Positions 34,512 through 42,244 of a stretch of 42,244 bases of DNA are shown here, piece after piece. The notes beneath the pieces were generated by a model. It saw nothing but the letters and a program-made list of their open reading frames with translations. It was not told the origin of the DNA and did not search any database. How positions within the stretch are numbered: the first letter of the stretch is position 1; each line of letters opens with the position of its first letter. Made by a program: the position numbers and the translations under genes. This DNA is from Gallionellaceae bacterium (GTDB lineage Bacteria > Pseudomonadota > Gammaproteobacteria > Burkholderiales > Gallionellaceae): positions 1 through 42,244 of the forward strand of contig WSYA01000015.1 of assembly GCA_009773615.1 (NCBI GenBank). The letters are read 5' to 3'.

Positions 34512-35291
34512 TCAAAAATGGTCGCGCCATGCTCTGAGTGCGGCGAAGACGGCGGCTTCATCCGCCGGGGGCGTGTCCATCTCGAAGTGGCGCATGACGT
34601 TGGTGGCGATCTCGGGTTGATCGCAGCGCATAAAGGGATTGGTGGCTTTTTCGAGGGCGATGGTGGACGGCAGGGTGGATTGGTCTTGCTGGCGCAGGGC
34701 GCGGGTGTCGCGTTGACGTTGTTGCAGGGCCACGTTGTTCGGCTCGCACAACAGGGCAAAGCGGATGTTGGATTCGGTGTATTCGTGGGCGCAATAGACT
34801 TTAGTGTCTTCGGGCAGGGTGGCCAAGCGTTGCAGGGAGTGGTGAAATTCTTGCGGCGTACCGACGAACATTTTGCCACATCCGCAGCCGAACAGGATAT
34901 CTCCGCAAAAAAGCATGCCGTTGCCCACGTAGACGATGTGTTCGGGCAGGTGGCCGGGGAGGTGGAGAATGTCGAAGCGCAGCCCCAATTCTTCGATTTC
35001 AATGCTGTCGCCCTCGCCGATGTGATGGGTGATGGTGGGAATCATTTCTGAGCGTGGCCCGTACACGCGGGTGTTATATACTTCGAGCAATTTCGGGATG
35101 CCGCCGATGTGGTCGTTATGGCGGTGGGTGATGAGGATGGCGCTGAGTTTGAGCTGGTGTGCTTGCAGATAGGCCAGCACAGGCATCGCGTCACCCGGAT
35201 CGACGACGATGGCACTTATACCGTCGTGCAATATCCAGATGTAATTGTCATAGGTGCCGGTTAAGGCCGGAATGGGGACGATCTCAAGCAT
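34512..35291 (-). CDS. gloB: Hydroxyacylglutathione hydrolase (glyoxalase II)
   Basis: GloB hydrolyses S-lactoylglutathione to lactate and glutathione in methylglyoxal detoxification. The 259-residue metallo-beta-lactamase-fold protein has the binuclear metal motif THRHNDH (His56, His58, Asp60, His61), HLPGHLPEH, FCGDILFGCGCGKMFVGTP and YCAHEYTESNIRFA. The C-terminal helical domain contains the short motif LEKATNPFMR. The frame extends 14 codons upstream, but MLEIVPIPAL at 35291 is the family's normal start. It diverges from the yafS-like gene with only 35 bases between them, the same layout as in E. coli. Confidence 0.95.
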   Translation of the reverse strand: MLEIVPIPALTGTYDNYIWILHDGISAIVVDPGDAMPVLAYLQAHQLKLSAILITHRHNDHIGGIPKLLEVYNTRVYGPRSEMIPTITHHIGEGDSIEIEELGLRFDILHLPGHLPEHIVYVGNGMLFCGDILFGCGCGKMFVGTPQEFHHSLQRLATLPEDTKVYCAHEYTESNIRFALLCEPNNVALQQRQRDTRALRQQDQSTLPSTIALEKATNPFMRCDQPEIATNVMRHFEMDTPPADEAAVFAALRAWRDHF

Positions 35292-35326
35292 GATGGATTT
35301 TATTAAAGTGAATCGGACAACACCGT

Positions 35327-36073
35327 ATGCCAACAGCTAACTCGCTTGCCGAATGGCTCACCACTCCGCAAGGTAAATATCTGCTGGCGCGCGAGCACGA
35401 ATATTTCGACCGTAGTGTAGCGGATATTTTCGGCTTTAACGCGCTGCAATTGGGGTTGCCGCAACATGAGTTTCTGCGCGCCAGCCGTATGCCTTTGCGT
35501 TTCACTGCGGCGAGCGAGGCGGGTGCGCATGTGCTGGTGGAGCAGGAAGAGCTGCCGTTCGAATCGGGCAGCGTGGATTTGGCGCTGCTACCGCATGTGT
35601 TGGAATTCCATAAGCACCCGCACCAGATATTGCGCGAGATCGAGCGCGTGTTGCGCCCGGAAGGTAATCTCATCATCAGTGCTTTTAATCCGCGCAGCCT
35701 GTGGGGATTGCGCCGCGCAATGGGGTCTAAAGTAGGTTATCCGTGGTGCGGCGAGTTCATCGCGTTGTCGCGTTTAAAAGACTGGCTGGCCTTGCTGGGA
35801 TTCGAGATAGTCGGCGGGCGCTTTGCCTGCTACGCGCCGCCGATGATCAGCCCCGAATGGCTGCAACGCTGTCATTTTATGGAGCCCGCCGGTGACCGCT
35901 GGTGGGCGGTATGCGGTGGCGTGTATTACCTGCACGCGGTGAAACGTGTGCCGGGAATGCGTCTTATCAAGCCGCAATGGAATAAGGGGCTAGTCGGCAA
36001 ACTGATACCGGCTGCACCCAAATTGAACAGAGAAGTATCGCAAAGAGCTACCGATGACAAACGAGATTGTTGA
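35327..36073 (+). CDS. SAM-dependent methyltransferase (YafS-like)
   Basis: A class I methyltransferase-fold protein of 248 residues. The usual glycine-rich SAM motif I is not clear; motif II/III-like stretches are [45 protein letters not shown]. The second half resembles YafS-type proteins ([41 protein letters not shown]). The gene sits between divergent gloB and rnhA, exactly the place of E. coli yafS. The substrate is unknown. Its 3' end overlaps the rnhA start by 20 bases. Confidence 0.85.
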   Translation: MPTANSLAEWLTTPQGKYLLAREHEYFDRSVADIFGFNALQLGLPQHEFLRASRMPLRFTAASEAGAHVLVEQEELPFESGSVDLALLPHVLEFHKHPHQILREIERVLRPEGNLIISAFNPRSLWGLRRAMGSKVGYPWCGEFIALSRLKDWLALLGFEIVGGRFACYAPPMISPEWLQRCHFMEPAGDRWWAVCGGVYYLHAVKRVPGMRLIKPQWNKGLVGKLIPAAPKLNREVSQRATDDKRDC

Positions 36074-36509
36074 TATTTTTACCGATGGTGCCTGCAAGGG
36101 AAATCCCGGTGTGGGCGGGTGGGGCGCACTGTTGCGCACCAAGGGCAAAGAGCGCGAGATGCACGGCGGTGAGGCGCATACCACCAACAACCGCATGGAG
36201 CTAATGGGGGCGATTGCCGCGCTGGAAGTGCTGAGCCGCCCCTGCCATATACGTCTGCATACCGACTCCAAGTACGTGCAACAAGGCATCAGCGAATGGG
36301 TGCATGGCTGGAAGCAGCGCGGCTGGAAGACTTCAGCCAAGCAGCCGGTAAAAAACGAAGACCTGTGGCGTAGACTGGATGAGGCAGCTGGCCGCCATAA
36401 AATCGAATGGGTATGGGTCAAAGGCCATGCCGGACACCCCGAAAACGAACGCGCCGATGTATTGGCGAATCGCGGTGTTGAAGAGATATTGAACGGAAAA
36501 ATAAAATGA
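36054..36509 (+). CDS. rnhA: Ribonuclease HI
   Basis: RNase HI cuts RNA in RNA-DNA hybrids such as R-loops and primers. The 151-residue protein has all four catalytic acids: Asp11 ([11 protein letters not shown]), Glu49 ([10 protein letters not shown]), Asp71 (LHTDSKYV) and Asp135 ([13 protein letters not shown]). It also has the basic protrusion ([22 protein letters not shown]). It starts within the preceding gene and overlaps dnaQ by four bases (ATGA). The window thus carries both RNase H types (rnhB is at 24279). Confidence 0.98.
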   Translation: MTNEIVDIFTDGACKGNPGVGGWGALLRTKGKEREMHGGEAHTTNNRMELMGAIAALEVLSRPCHIRLHTDSKYVQQGISEWVHGWKQRGWKTSAKQPVKNEDLWRRLDEAAGRHKIEWVWVKGHAGHPENERADVLANRGVEEILNGKIK

Positions 36510-37207
36510 GACAGATCGTACTGGATACCGAAACCACCGGACTGGATCCCAAACAGGGCCACCGCATCATCGAAGTGGCGGCCATCGAATTGCACGGGCG
36601 CAAAGTTTCCGAGCGAAGCTTTCACCGTTACCTCAATCCCGAACGCGACATCGACGAAGGCGCGGCGGCGGTGCACGGCTTGACTCTCGACCGTTTGCAG
36701 GACGAACCCAAGTTTGCCGAGATCGCCCCCGCCTTGCTGGAGTTCATCGGCGATGCGGAGCTCATCATCCATAACGCACCGTTCGACATGGGTTTTTTGA
36801 ATGCGGAGCTGGCAAAGCTCGATTTGCCGCGCTTGGGAAATCCCGTGATCGACACGCTCAAGGTGGCGAAAGAGTTGCACCCCGGCAAGAAAAACAATCT
36901 GAATGCGCTGTGCGACCGCTATTTCATCGACAACTCGCACCGCACCTTGCACGGTGCCTTGCTCGATACTGAATTGCTCGCCGAGGTCTATCTGGCCATG
37001 ACGCGCGGGCAGGAAAGTCTGCTGGGGGACGATTCACAAGAAGCCGAGATGGATACACTTTCGGCCAGCGGCGAAGTGGTGCGCATGAGCGTGCGCGTGT
37101 TGCCCGCCAGCGATGAGGAATTGGCTTTGCATGCGACGCAACTGGCCGACATCGACAAAGCCAGCAAGGGTGCCTGTGTGTGGAAGCAATTGGAAACGGC
37201 GGCGTGA
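36506..37207 (+). CDS. dnaQ: DNA polymerase III epsilon subunit (3'-5' proofreading exonuclease)
   Basis: DnaQ proofreads within the replicative polymerase core. The 233-residue protein shows the DEDDh active site: Asp7 and Glu9 ([11 protein letters not shown]), Asp94 (NAPFDMGF), His149 and Asp154 ([17 protein letters not shown]). After the exonuclease domain GQESLLGD resembles the clamp-binding motif, followed by a longer tail that should reach the alpha subunit. It is coupled to rnhA by an ATGA overlap, the conserved rnhA-dnaQ pair being in the same orientation here. Confidence 0.97.
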   Translation: MRQIVLDTETTGLDPKQGHRIIEVAAIELHGRKVSERSFHRYLNPERDIDEGAAAVHGLTLDRLQDEPKFAEIAPALLEFIGDAELIIHNAPFDMGFLNAELAKLDLPRLGNPVIDTLKVAKELHPGKKNNLNALCDRYFIDNSHRTLHGALLDTELLAEVYLAMTRGQESLLGDDSQEAEMDTLSASGEVVRMSVRVLPASDEELALHATQLADIDKASKGACVWKQLETAA

Positions 37208-38391
37208 AGGTAGATTCGGCGCTCTCATCCGTTGATGTCTTGATCATAGGTGCCGGTGCGGCGGGGTTGATGTGCGCCGCCACCGCCGCGCAACGCGGGC
37301 GCACGGTCGTAGTACTGGATCACGCGCACAAGCTGGCGGAGAAGATCCGCATCTCCGGCGGCGGGCGTTGCAATTTCACCAATCTCAATGCCAAACCGGA
37401 AAACTATCTGTCGCAAAACCCGCATTTCTGCCGTTCCGCGCTGGCTCGCTACACCCCGCAACACTTCATCGCCTTACTGGAAAAGCACAAGCTGAGCTAT
37501 AGCGAAAAAACTTTGGGGCAGTTGTTTTGCGATGACGGCTCGGAGGCGATCATCAAAATGCTCAAAGACGAATGCGATGCGGCGGGCGTGAAGTTGCTGT
37601 TGTCGTGCGACATCGAGGAGATCAGCCGCAGCGACGCGTTTTATGTGAGTAGCAGTCGCGGCAAGTTCCGCGCAGCCTCTTTGGTGATCGCTACCGGCGG
37701 CTTATCCATCCCCAAAATCGGCGCGACGCCCTTCGGCTACAAGGTCGCCGAACAGTTCGGCATCCCCATGACCAAACTGCATGCTGGTCTGGTGCCGCTG
37801 AGCTTTCATCCCGAAGAGTGGAGCGCTTATGCTGAACTGGCGGGCATTTCCATTGAGGCGGTGGTGAGTTGCGGCAAACAGAAGTTTCGCGAAAACGTGT
37901 TGTTTACCCATCGCGGTCTGAGCGGCCCGGCTATTTTGCAAATCTCATCCTACTGGGAACAGGGACAAGCGCTGCATATCGACTTGCTGCCCGACCACGA
38001 CATGCGGCAGTTATTCATCGAGCAGCGCGGTAGTCGCATGATGCTGGATAATTTCCTCACACAATATCTGCCCAAGCGTTTCGCCGAAGTGTGGTGTGCT
38101 AAGTTTGCCGAGAACAAGCCGCTCAATCAGTTTTCCGAAAAAGCTCTGAGCGCGCTTGCCGCGCAACTGCACGACTGGCAGATGACCCCCAGCGGAACGC
38201 TGGGGTACAGCAAAGCCGAAGTCACCTGCGGCGGCGTGGACACCCAAGCGCTTTCATCCAAGACCATGCAGGTCAACGACGTGCCGGGTTTGTTCTTTAT
38301 CGGCGAAGTGATGGATGTCACCGGGCAACTGGGCGGTTACAATTTTCAATGGGCGTGGGCTTCCGGCTATACTGCCGGACAAGCGGTTTAA
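37204..38391 (+). CDS. NAD(P)/FAD-dependent oxidoreductase (HI0933/YhiN family)
   Basis: A 395-residue flavoprotein with the FAD dinucleotide fold VLIIGAGAAGLMCAATAAQRG, the family motif KIRISGGGRCNFTN, VIATGGLSIPKIGATPFGY, THRGLSGPAILQIS, the DMR and TCGGV region, and the C-terminal FAD contact GEVMDVTGQLGGYNFQWAWASG. No physiological reaction is firmly established for the family. I place the start at GTG 37204, which overlaps the dnaQ stop as GTGA; a GTG at 37180 is an alternative that would overlap dnaQ more. Confidence 0.92.
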   Translation: MKVDSALSSVDVLIIGAGAAGLMCAATAAQRGRTVVVLDHAHKLAEKIRISGGGRCNFTNLNAKPENYLSQNPHFCRSALARYTPQHFIALLEKHKLSYSEKTLGQLFCDDGSEAIIKMLKDECDAAGVKLLLSCDIEEISRSDAFYVSSSRGKFRAASLVIATGGLSIPKIGATPFGYKVAEQFGIPMTKLHAGLVPLSFHPEEWSAYAELAGISIEAVVSCGKQKFRENVLFTHRGLSGPAILQISSYWEQGQALHIDLLPDHDMRQLFIEQRGSRMMLDNFLTQYLPKRFAEVWCAKFAENKPLNQFSEKALSALAAQLHDWQMTPSGTLGYSKAEVTCGGVDTQALSSKTMQVNDVPGLFFIGEVMDVTGQLGGYNFQWAWASGYTAGQAV

Positions 38392-38400
38392 TGCTATAGT
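38392..38400 (+). promoter_or_regulatory. Candidate extended -10 promoter of the lemA operon
   Basis: TGCTATAGT fits the TGn-TATAAT extended -10 with one mismatch and begins one base after the upstream stop codon. No good -35 is seen. It would give a leader of about 30 bases, including the CAGGAGA ribosome site before the lemA ATG. Confidence 0.4.
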
Positions 38401-38437
38401 TTTCGCGTTTGGTTTAGTTCACACAGGAGATTCGACG

Positions 38438-39040
38438 ATGCGTGCTTTATGGATACTAATGGTAACGGTGTTGTTGAGCGGTTGCGGCTACAACGATTTT
38501 CAAACTAACGACGAGCAGGTCAAGGCCGACTGGGCGGAAGTGCTGAACCAGTACCAGCGCCGCTTCGACTTGATCCCCAATCTGGTGAACACGGTCAAGG
38601 GTTATGCCGCACAGGAGAAGGATGTTCTGATCGGCGTGACCGAAGCGCGCGCCAAGGTGGGCAGCATTCAGGCGACCCCCGCACTGATCAACGACGCGCA
38701 GGCATTCGCCAAGTTTCAGGCGGTGCAGGGGCAACTGACCTCGGCGTTGAACAAGCTGATGATGGTGACCGAAAATTACCCGCAACTGAAATCGGATGCG
38801 ATCTTCCGCGACTTGCAAGCGCAACTGGAAGGCACGGAGAACCGCATCACCGTGGCGCGCAATCGCTACATAAAATCGGTGCAGGCCTATAACGTGCTGG
38901 CGCGTTCCTTCCCGACCAACCTGACAGCGATGATGTTCAGCTATCAGGTCAAGCCTTCGTTCACGGTGGAAGACGAGAAGGCGGTATCGAAGGCTCCGGC
39001 GGTGGATTTTGCCGCACCCAAGGCTGCGCCCGCAAAATAA
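38438..39040 (+). CDS. lemA: LemA-family lipoprotein
   Basis: A 200-residue LemA protein with an N-terminal lipobox (VTVLLSGCGYNDFQ) followed by the helical LemA core: QVKADWAEVLNQYQRRFDLIPNLV, TVKGYAAQEKDVL, EARAK, LMMVTENYPQLKSDAIFRDL, EGTENRITVARNRY and VQAYN. The family's function is unknown. It is often next to TPM-domain genes, as here. CAGGAGA lies upstream of the ATG; the frame upstream of it overlaps the flavoprotein and is not likely to be used. Its stop is immediately followed by the next ATG. Confidence 0.93.
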   Translation: MRALWILMVTVLLSGCGYNDFQTNDEQVKADWAEVLNQYQRRFDLIPNLVNTVKGYAAQEKDVLIGVTEARAKVGSIQATPALINDAQAFAKFQAVQGQLTSALNKLMMVTENYPQLKSDAIFRDLQAQLEGTENRITVARNRYIKSVQAYNVLARSFPTNLTAMMFSYQVKPSFTVEDEKAVSKAPAVDFAAPKAAPAK

Positions 39041-39919
39041 ATGAAAACGCTGTGGTGGCGAATCTTTCTGCTTGCGTTGCTGCTATGCGGCACAGCGCAA
39101 GCAGAGGTTGATGTTCCGCCGCTCAAGCAGCGCGTCACCGATCTCACTGCCACGCTCGACGCAGCACAGACTCAGGCGCTGGATACACGTCTGGCTGCGT
39201 TTGAATCAGGCAAAGGTGCGCAGATTGCCGTGCTGATGTTGCCCACCACGCAGCCGGAAGCTATCGAGCAATTCGGTATCCGCGTGGCCGATGCATGGAA
39301 GCTGGGGCGCAAGGGCGTGGACGATGGCGTACTGCTGCTCATCGCCAAGGATGACCGTAAGCTGCGCATCGAAGTCGGCTATGGGTTGGAAGGTGCGCTG
39401 AACGATGCCACAGCGAAGCGTATCGTGGCCGAGATCATCACTCCCTATTTCAAGCGCGGCGAGTTTTATAGCGGCATCGATGCTGGGGTGACGGCGATCA
39501 TCAAAGTGGCCGAAGGCGAAGAGTTACCTGCTCCAGTGCAGCATTCCACAACCCGTTCATCCGGTTCCAATATGAGCAGCCTGCAAACGTTGTTTGCGGC
39601 CGGGATATTTATTTTCATGTTGGGCAATATCGTGCTGCGCCAATTTCTGGGGCGGCTTCCCAGCGGTTTGGTCATTGGTGGGCTTATCGGCGGATTGGCT
39701 TGGCTAATGCTGACCTCTATGGTTTGGGCCGGTCTCTGCGCCCTTTTCGCTTTCGTATTTTCTTTGCTGTTCGGCACTAGCGGCGGGGGAGGGAGTGGGA
39801 CATCCGGTTACTCCGGCTGGGGCGGCGGTAGTTCCGGTGGAGGCTGGGGAAGTGGCGGAGGCGATTTCGGTGGGGGCGGCGGAGGCTTTGGTGGTGGTGG
39901 AGCATCGGGAGATTGGTAA
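39041..39919 (+). CDS. TPM-domain membrane protein with Gly-rich tail (YgcG-like)
   Basis: A 292-residue protein: signal peptide (ending in AQA), a TPM domain (about 25-165; LDTRLAAFESGKGAQIAVLMLPTTQPE and the conserved KDDRKLRIEVGYGLEGALND), two or three transmembrane segments (about 185-245), and a low-complexity Gly/Ser tail ending GGGGASGDW. TPM domains occur in photosystem II repair and in bacterial envelope proteins; a phosphatase activity is reported for the plant protein. The Gly-rich end is normal for the YgcG type. It shares one base with the next gene's ATG. Confidence 0.9.
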   Translation: MKTLWWRIFLLALLLCGTAQAEVDVPPLKQRVTDLTATLDAAQTQALDTRLAAFESGKGAQIAVLMLPTTQPEAIEQFGIRVADAWKLGRKGVDDGVLLLIAKDDRKLRIEVGYGLEGALNDATAKRIVAEIITPYFKRGEFYSGIDAGVTAIIKVAEGEELPAPVQHSTTRSSGSNMSSLQTLFAAGIFIFMLGNIVLRQFLGRLPSGLVIGGLIGGLAWLMLTSMVWAGLCALFAFVFSLLFGTSGGGGSGTSGYSGWGGGSSGGGWGSGGGDFGGGGGGFGGGGASGDW

Positions 39920-40416
39920 TGAATATTAAACGCGTCATCAAACATCTCTCGGTCGGACAGGCGGCAGTGCGGCGCAGCTTTCCACGCGCGGCATTGCAAA
40001 ACATCGAGCGCACCATCGCCCAAGTGGAGCAGACACATGCCGGACAGATCCGTTTTGCCGTCGAGCATGCGTTGGATATGTCACCATTGCTTGCAGGGCA
40101 GACGGCGCGGGCGCGGGCCATCGAGGTGTTTTCCCAATTGCGTGTATGGGATACCGAATATAACAACGGCGTGCTGATCTATTTGCTGCTCGCGGATCGC
40201 GATGTCGAGATCGTCGCGGATCGCGGCGTGCATGCCAAACTCGGACCAGCAGTTTGGGAGTCCGTTTGTAAAGAGATGGAAGCCGCATTCCGTCAGGGCA
40301 AGTTTGAGGAGGGCGTCATTGCCGGGGTGCGCAGTGTGGGGGTGCATCTTGCGCGGCATTACCCTCAAGTCGGCGCGAAGACTAACGAGTTGTCCGATCA
40401 ACCAGTGATTCTCTGA
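39919..40416 (+). CDS. Second TPM-domain protein
   Basis: A 165-residue protein without signal peptide, with a shortened TPM-type domain: NIERTIAQVEQTHAGQIRFAVEHAL, VWDTEYNNGVLIYLLLADRDVEIVADRGVHAKLG, and WESVCKEMEAAFRQGKFEEGVIAGVRSVGVHLARHYP. It starts at the ATG overlapping the previous TAA; the TTG six bases upstream is unlikely. The lemA, TPM, TPM arrangement is common in proteobacteria and suggests the three act together at the envelope, though their task is not known. Confidence 0.88.
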   Translation: MNIKRVIKHLSVGQAAVRRSFPRAALQNIERTIAQVEQTHAGQIRFAVEHALDMSPLLAGQTARARAIEVFSQLRVWDTEYNNGVLIYLLLADRDVEIVADRGVHAKLGPAVWESVCKEMEAAFRQGKFEEGVIAGVRSVGVHLARHYPQVGAKTNELSDQPVIL

Positions 40417-40423
40417 GGCCACG

Positions 40424-41938
40424 ATGGCACTCGAAACAGAGCTCAAACTTCGCATCGCACCGGCGGATTTGGAACGTCTCAAGAGCCATCCGTTTCTGCG
40501 CTCACTTTCAAGCGAACGCGCCACCACGCGCAAGCTCCACAACGTTTATTTCGACACCCCGGATTTGAAACTGCACCATGCCGCAATGGCGTTGCGCCTG
40601 CGCCGTACAGGAACGCAATGGCTACAGACTTTGAAAGACGGCGGTGCCGTGCATGCCGGATTGCATCAGCGCAATGAGTGGGAGACGCCCGTCGACGGCG
40701 AGGCGCTTGATTTTGCCGCGCTCGAAGCCATTGGCGCGCCCCCTTCACTGCAAAGATTGCGCAAAAATATACGCCCGTTTTTCGTCACCGATTTCACGCG
40801 TAGCATTCGCATGGTGCAGTTTGAAGGCGCGCTGATCGAGCTGAGTCTTGATAGCGGCGAGATTCGCGCCGGTAAATCCAGACACACGATTTCCGAGATG
40901 GAACTGGAGCTTAAATCGGGCGAGCCATTGCAGCTTTTTCGTCTGGCCTTGGCACTGCTCGATATAGTTCCACTGGAGATCGAGGCCACCAGCAAAGCGG
41001 AATACGGCTATCGTCTGCGTACCCCGGCCAAAGCCAGTGTAACCAAAGCACGGATTCCCAGGCTGGACCAACATACCTCTGTGGCAAACGCTCTGCAAAG
41101 CATGATCTGGTCGTGTTTGCAGCATCTGCAAGCCAACGTTTCGGGGACGGTAAGGGAATCCGACGATGAATATCTGCACCAAGTTCGCATCGCTCTGCGC
41201 AGATTGCGCGTGGTACTGGGCATAGCTGCAAAGTACCGTGCTGATGCCGAACTGGAATCTCTGCGCGCCAATATTGGCGAACTCGGCACGGCATTAGGCC
41301 TCTCCCGTGAATGGGATGTGTTCGTCACACAAACCTTGCCCGCCATACAGAAACATTCGGACGCAAATGCCGGATTGAAAACTATCGCGCAGCAGAGTAA
41401 AAAACTCCGCCAGCATTACCACCAGCGCGTACACGCCGCCTTGCAGAATGGCGAATTTCAGCGCCTGCTGCTGCGTTTTGGTGCGTGGATGAACGGGAAT
41501 TATTGGCGCGACACAGGCAACGCGAAGAATCTGTCGAATTTTTTGGCAAAGATATTGCACAAGCGCGCCCGGAAAGTTCGTCAGCACGGGGAGTCGGTGC
41601 TGCAAGCTGCCGATGCTAAGCAACTCCATGTGCTGCGCATCGCCTGCAAAAATCTGCGCTACAGCGCCGATCTTTTCTCCTCGCTCTATGGTGAAGGGAA
41701 AAGCAAACGCTATCTGGATACACTGGCGAAGTTGCAGGACAGGCTAGGCGAGTTCAACGATCATGCCGTCGCATTGCGCCTGCTGGAGGAGTTGGCCCAA
41801 GACGCACAACGCGAGAGCATTGCATTGATACGCGACAGCATCGAACATAGTCATAAAACGCACTTGAACGCATTGCGCAAAGCATGGAAAAGGTTTGAGG
41901 AATTGCCTGACTTTTGGTCCAACTTGGTGGCTGAGTAA
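40424..41938 (+). CDS. CYTH-CHAD protein (inorganic triphosphatase, YgiF-like)
   Basis: A 504-residue two-domain protein. The CYTH domain (about 1-200) begins ETELKLRI, the ExExK triphosphate-binding motif (Glu4, Glu6, Lys8), and has KLHNVYFDTPDLKLH, ALRLRR and FTRSIRMVQFEGALIELSLD. The CHAD domain (about 215-500) has repeated His/Arg motifs: EYLHQVRIALRRLRVVL in the first half and LHVLRIACKNLRYSADLF in the second. CYTH enzymes such as YgiF cleave tripolyphosphate, and CHAD domains bind polyphosphate, so phosphate-chain metabolism is the likely field. It follows the TPM genes after 7 bases and may be in their operon. Confidence 0.92.
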   Translation: MALETELKLRIAPADLERLKSHPFLRSLSSERATTRKLHNVYFDTPDLKLHHAAMALRLRRTGTQWLQTLKDGGAVHAGLHQRNEWETPVDGEALDFAALEAIGAPPSLQRLRKNIRPFFVTDFTRSIRMVQFEGALIELSLDSGEIRAGKSRHTISEMELELKSGEPLQLFRLALALLDIVPLEIEATSKAEYGYRLRTPAKASVTKARIPRLDQHTSVANALQSMIWSCLQHLQANVSGTVRESDDEYLHQVRIALRRLRVVLGIAAKYRADAELESLRANIGELGTALGLSREWDVFVTQTLPAIQKHSDANAGLKTIAQQSKKLRQHYHQRVHAALQNGEFQRLLLRFGAWMNGNYWRDTGNAKNLSNFLAKILHKRARKVRQHGESVLQAADAKQLHVLRIACKNLRYSADLFSSLYGEGKSKRYLDTLAKLQDRLGEFNDHAVALRLLEELAQDAQRESIALIRDSIEHSHKTHLNALRKAWKRFEELPDFWSNLVAE

Positions 41939-42081
41939 TTTCGCTATCCGTCGTAAAGCCTCAACGACACTCGCTCACTGTTGCATTCTCCCGGTTTAAG
42001 ATTGCTGTTTCAAGCCATGCGAGATAAACGTACAAATCGGCCTTTTTTCCATTTCTTTTCCCCAATTTAAATTCACCGTGA

Positions 42082-42101
42082 CTGAGTCAATATGTACTCA
42101 G
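42082..42101. repeat. 6-bp inverted repeat before the IS30-like element
   Basis: CTGAGT (42082-42087) and ACTCAG (42096-42101) are exact reverse complements around an 8-base AT-rich centre. The stretch from the CYTH-CHAD stop (41938) to the transposase ATG (42160) has no gene; this dyad and the element's left end are all I see in it. Confidence 0.4.
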
Positions 42102-42132
42102 CCGGAATAAAAGGGCGCGCTCAAAAATCAAG

Positions 42133-42160
42133 TGCAACATTTTTCGGAGAAAATGTTGCA
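42133..42160 (+). promoter_or_regulatory. Stem-loop across the transposase ribosome site
   Basis: TGCAACATTTT (42133-42143) is the exact reverse complement of AAAATGTTGCA (42150-42160), with loop TCGGAG holding the only purine-rich ribosome-site candidate. The A of the transposase ATG is the last base of the stem. Such a structure in the mRNA could hold back translation. It may also be part of the element's terminal repeat region. Confidence 0.5.
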
Positions 42161-42244
42161 TGGGAAAAATATACAAGCAGTTGAGTGTTGAAGAGAGAAC
42201 GATGATCCAGACGCAACTATCAATGGGTTTCAAGCCAAGTGAAA
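42160..42244 (+). CDS. IS30-family transposase, N-terminal fragment
   Basis: The first 28 residues (MGKIYKQLSVEERTMIQTQL and on to GFKPSE) match the start of IS30-family transposases: the pattern YKQLSVEER-IQ, opening the N-terminal helix-turn-helix that binds the terminal repeats. The catalytic DDE domain lies outside the window, so whether the gene is intact is unknown. Confidence 0.8.
   Translation, partial: MGKIYKQLSVEERTMIQTQLSMGFKPSE

Larger units (their letters stand above)
42113..42244 (+). mobile_element. Left part of an IS30-family insertion sequence
   Basis: The transposase N-terminus at 42160 and the preceding stretch (TCAAAAATCAAGTGCAACA at 42121-42139), which recalls IS30-type terminal repeats, indicate an IS30-family element running off the right edge. 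The left boundary near 42113 is a guess, because the other end is not visible and no target duplication can be checked. Confidence 0.6.

Overview
The window looks like a chromosomal segment of a betaproteobacterium, most likely from the Nitrosomonadales/Gallionellaceae side. This is inferred from gene order and protein character: smc-guaB-guaA, then rpsB-tsf-pyrH-frr-uppS-cdsA-dxr-rseP-bamA-skp-lpxD-fabZ-lpxA-lpxB-rnhB, and gloB/yafS-rnhA-dnaQ. No database search was possible, so the genus is not fixed. Most genes lie on the plus strand. queF, a MazG-like gene, tRNA-Ser and gloB are on the minus strand.

Layout. 1-720: an open-frame tail at the edge, queF on the minus strand, and a very tight divergent promoter region with smc. 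719-7825: smc (chromosome condensation) and the two last steps of GMP synthesis, guaB and guaA. A 453-bp unit made of a four-helix-bundle gene between near-perfect 26-bp inverted repeats sits between guaB and guaA. 8038-10513: a monocistronic gene for an 809-residue protein built almost wholly from about 47 in-register 14-residue repeats with a C-terminal membrane anchor, closed by a strong terminator. 10556-25582: a translation and envelope-biogenesis block. It carries ribosomal protein S2 and EF-Ts, UMP kinase, ribosome recycling factor, undecaprenyl-PP synthase, CDP-diglyceride synthase, DXP reductoisomerase, site-2 protease, BAM core, Skp, the first lipid A steps with FabZ, RNase HII and two small membrane proteins. 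Two short palindromic repeats with heptamer-based arms interrupt it (frr/uppS and cdsA/dxr). The second is a gene-less relative of the guaB/guaA unit.

25583-33819: a metal-efflux region. It has a CzcI-like His-rich periplasmic protein, an RND system in the order membrane fusion protein, pump, DUF3240 protein, outer-membrane factor, a DmeF-type CDF exporter with a His-rich loop, and a small lipoprotein gene that seems frameshifted. Dyads and G/C-tract inverted repeats in its intergenic stretches may be regulatory or repeat-derived. 33893-38391: housekeeping genes (MazG-like, tRNA-Ser(GGA), gloB, yafS-like, rnhA, dnaQ, HI0933-family flavoprotein). 38438-41938: lemA, two TPM-domain genes and a CYTH-CHAD protein. 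The window ends inside an IS30-family element whose transposase begins at 42160.

The best candidates for undescribed biology are the 14-residue-repeat rod protein and the inverted-repeat-bounded four-helix-bundle unit with its gene-less relative. Everything is read from sequence by eye. Family names rest on recognised motifs, and regulatory calls are predictions.
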